Shown here one piece after another: positions 44,397 through 44,516 of a DNA stretch of 44,516 bases; the first letter of the stretch is position 1, and every line of letters starts with the position of its first letter. The notes beneath the pieces were generated by a model. That model had not been told where the DNA came from. It saw only the letters and a program-made list of their open reading frames with translations, and made no database searches. Where the stretch lies: assembly GCF_002160895.1 (NCBI RefSeq), contig NZ_NFLL01000023.1, positions 1 through 44,516 of the forward strand, written 5' to 3'. Made by a program: the position numbers and the translations under genes. This DNA is from Faecalibacterium sp. An122. Its GTDB lineage: Bacteria; Bacillota; Clostridia; Oscillospirales; Ruminococcaceae.

Positions 44397-44516
44397 ACCT
44401 AGGGTGTATCTGAAAACTCAAAAACGCCCAAAAAAGTGTTAAAAAGACAAGAAAAAGACATAAAAGGATTCTATCATAGGCAGTGCAAGGAAGTGATAGC
44501 ATGACGATTCATCGTT
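44397..44516 (+). mobile_element. Possible left end of another insertion sequence
   Basis: After an imperfect hairpin (CCTTAGGT at 44381-44388 with ACCTAGGG at 44397-44404), the sequence GGGTGTATCTGAAAACTC resembles the terminal repeat of several IS families. About 80 bases later an ATG with a ribosome site begins a new frame. The other end is outside the window, so this is only a suggestion. Confidence 0.3.
44501..44516 (+). CDS. Start of a gene cut by the window edge
   Basis: ATG at 44501 preceded by AAGGAAGTGATAGC; the visible product is MTIHR. Too short to identify. If the preceding sequence is an IS end, it would be its transposase. Confidence 0.4.

Overview
The window looks like the chromosome of a GC-rich, anaerobic, Gram-positive gut bacterium of the Oscillospiraceae type (Faecalibacterium / Gemmiger / Subdoligranulum-like). 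This is inferred from gene content: class III fructose-bisphosphatase, a monomeric [FeFe]-hydrogenase, ThiT and QueT vitamin transporters, a TPP riboswitch, an alanine T-box, a DUF512 radical SAM protein, and Bacillus-type WalJ, PlsY, YceD and RNase M5 genes. Codons end mostly in G or C. Three stretches do not fit: an IS3-family transposase end (1-509), an AT-rich acetyltransferase gene followed by a cluster of hairpins (23.8-24.5 kb), and an AT-rich right end (about 42.85-44.5 kb) directly after a tRNA-Pro gene.

Layout. 1-509: right end of an IS3-family element. 0.6-2.9 kb: pyk-luxS operon (minus), divergent from deoB. 4.4-7.4 kb: secA (minus). 7.6-8.9 kb: queT and a HAD phosphatase gene (minus) behind a structured leader that may be a riboswitch. 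9.1-11.3 kb: pyridoxal kinase, trmL and degV operon (minus). 11.4-12.2 kb: a small YtxH-like membrane protein (plus) and an unknown secreted protein (minus). 12.4-15.6 kb: [FeFe]-hydrogenase and mtaB (minus). 15.8-19.2 kb: D,D-carboxypeptidase, pgi and a small P-loop protein (plus). 19.3-23.7 kb: yceD-rpmF-DUF512-der-plsY (plus). 24.7-25.7 kb: tRNA-Ala(GGC) and TPP-riboswitch-controlled thiT (minus). 25.9-28.9 kb: an MBL hydrolase (plus), then a KDG kinase-like gene and pflX (minus). 29.1-41.6 kb: fbp, murA, walJ, T-box-alaS, then hinT, a phosphoribosyltransferase, comEC, holA and rnmV (plus). 41.6-42.6 kb: bacterial PH-domain and HAD proteins (minus). 42.6-42.85 kb: a truncated tRNA-Pro copy, an intact tRNA-Pro and a terminator. 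43.0-44.5 kb: a two-gene AT-rich cassette and a possible IS end.

How the parts work together. Most genes are housekeeping functions: central carbon metabolism (pgi, fbp, pyk, KDG kinase), envelope synthesis (murA, dacF-like, plsY), protein export (secA), translation and tRNA modification (alaS, rpmF, yceD, der, trmL, mtaB, two tRNAs), vitamin uptake or salvage (thiT, queT, pyridoxal kinase) and hydrogen metabolism. The alaS T-box shows a GCC specifier that matches the GGC anticodon of the tRNA-Ala encoded 9 kb upstream, so sensor and ligand are both in the window. The best candidate for an undescribed system is the cassette at 43060-44360. A tandem zinc-ribbon protein overlaps, by an ATGA junction, a protein whose C-terminal half resembles the tail module of AbiTii-like and other putative defence proteins. 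It sits in AT-rich DNA immediately downstream of a tRNA. Functions here are inferred from motifs read by eye, and no database search was possible.
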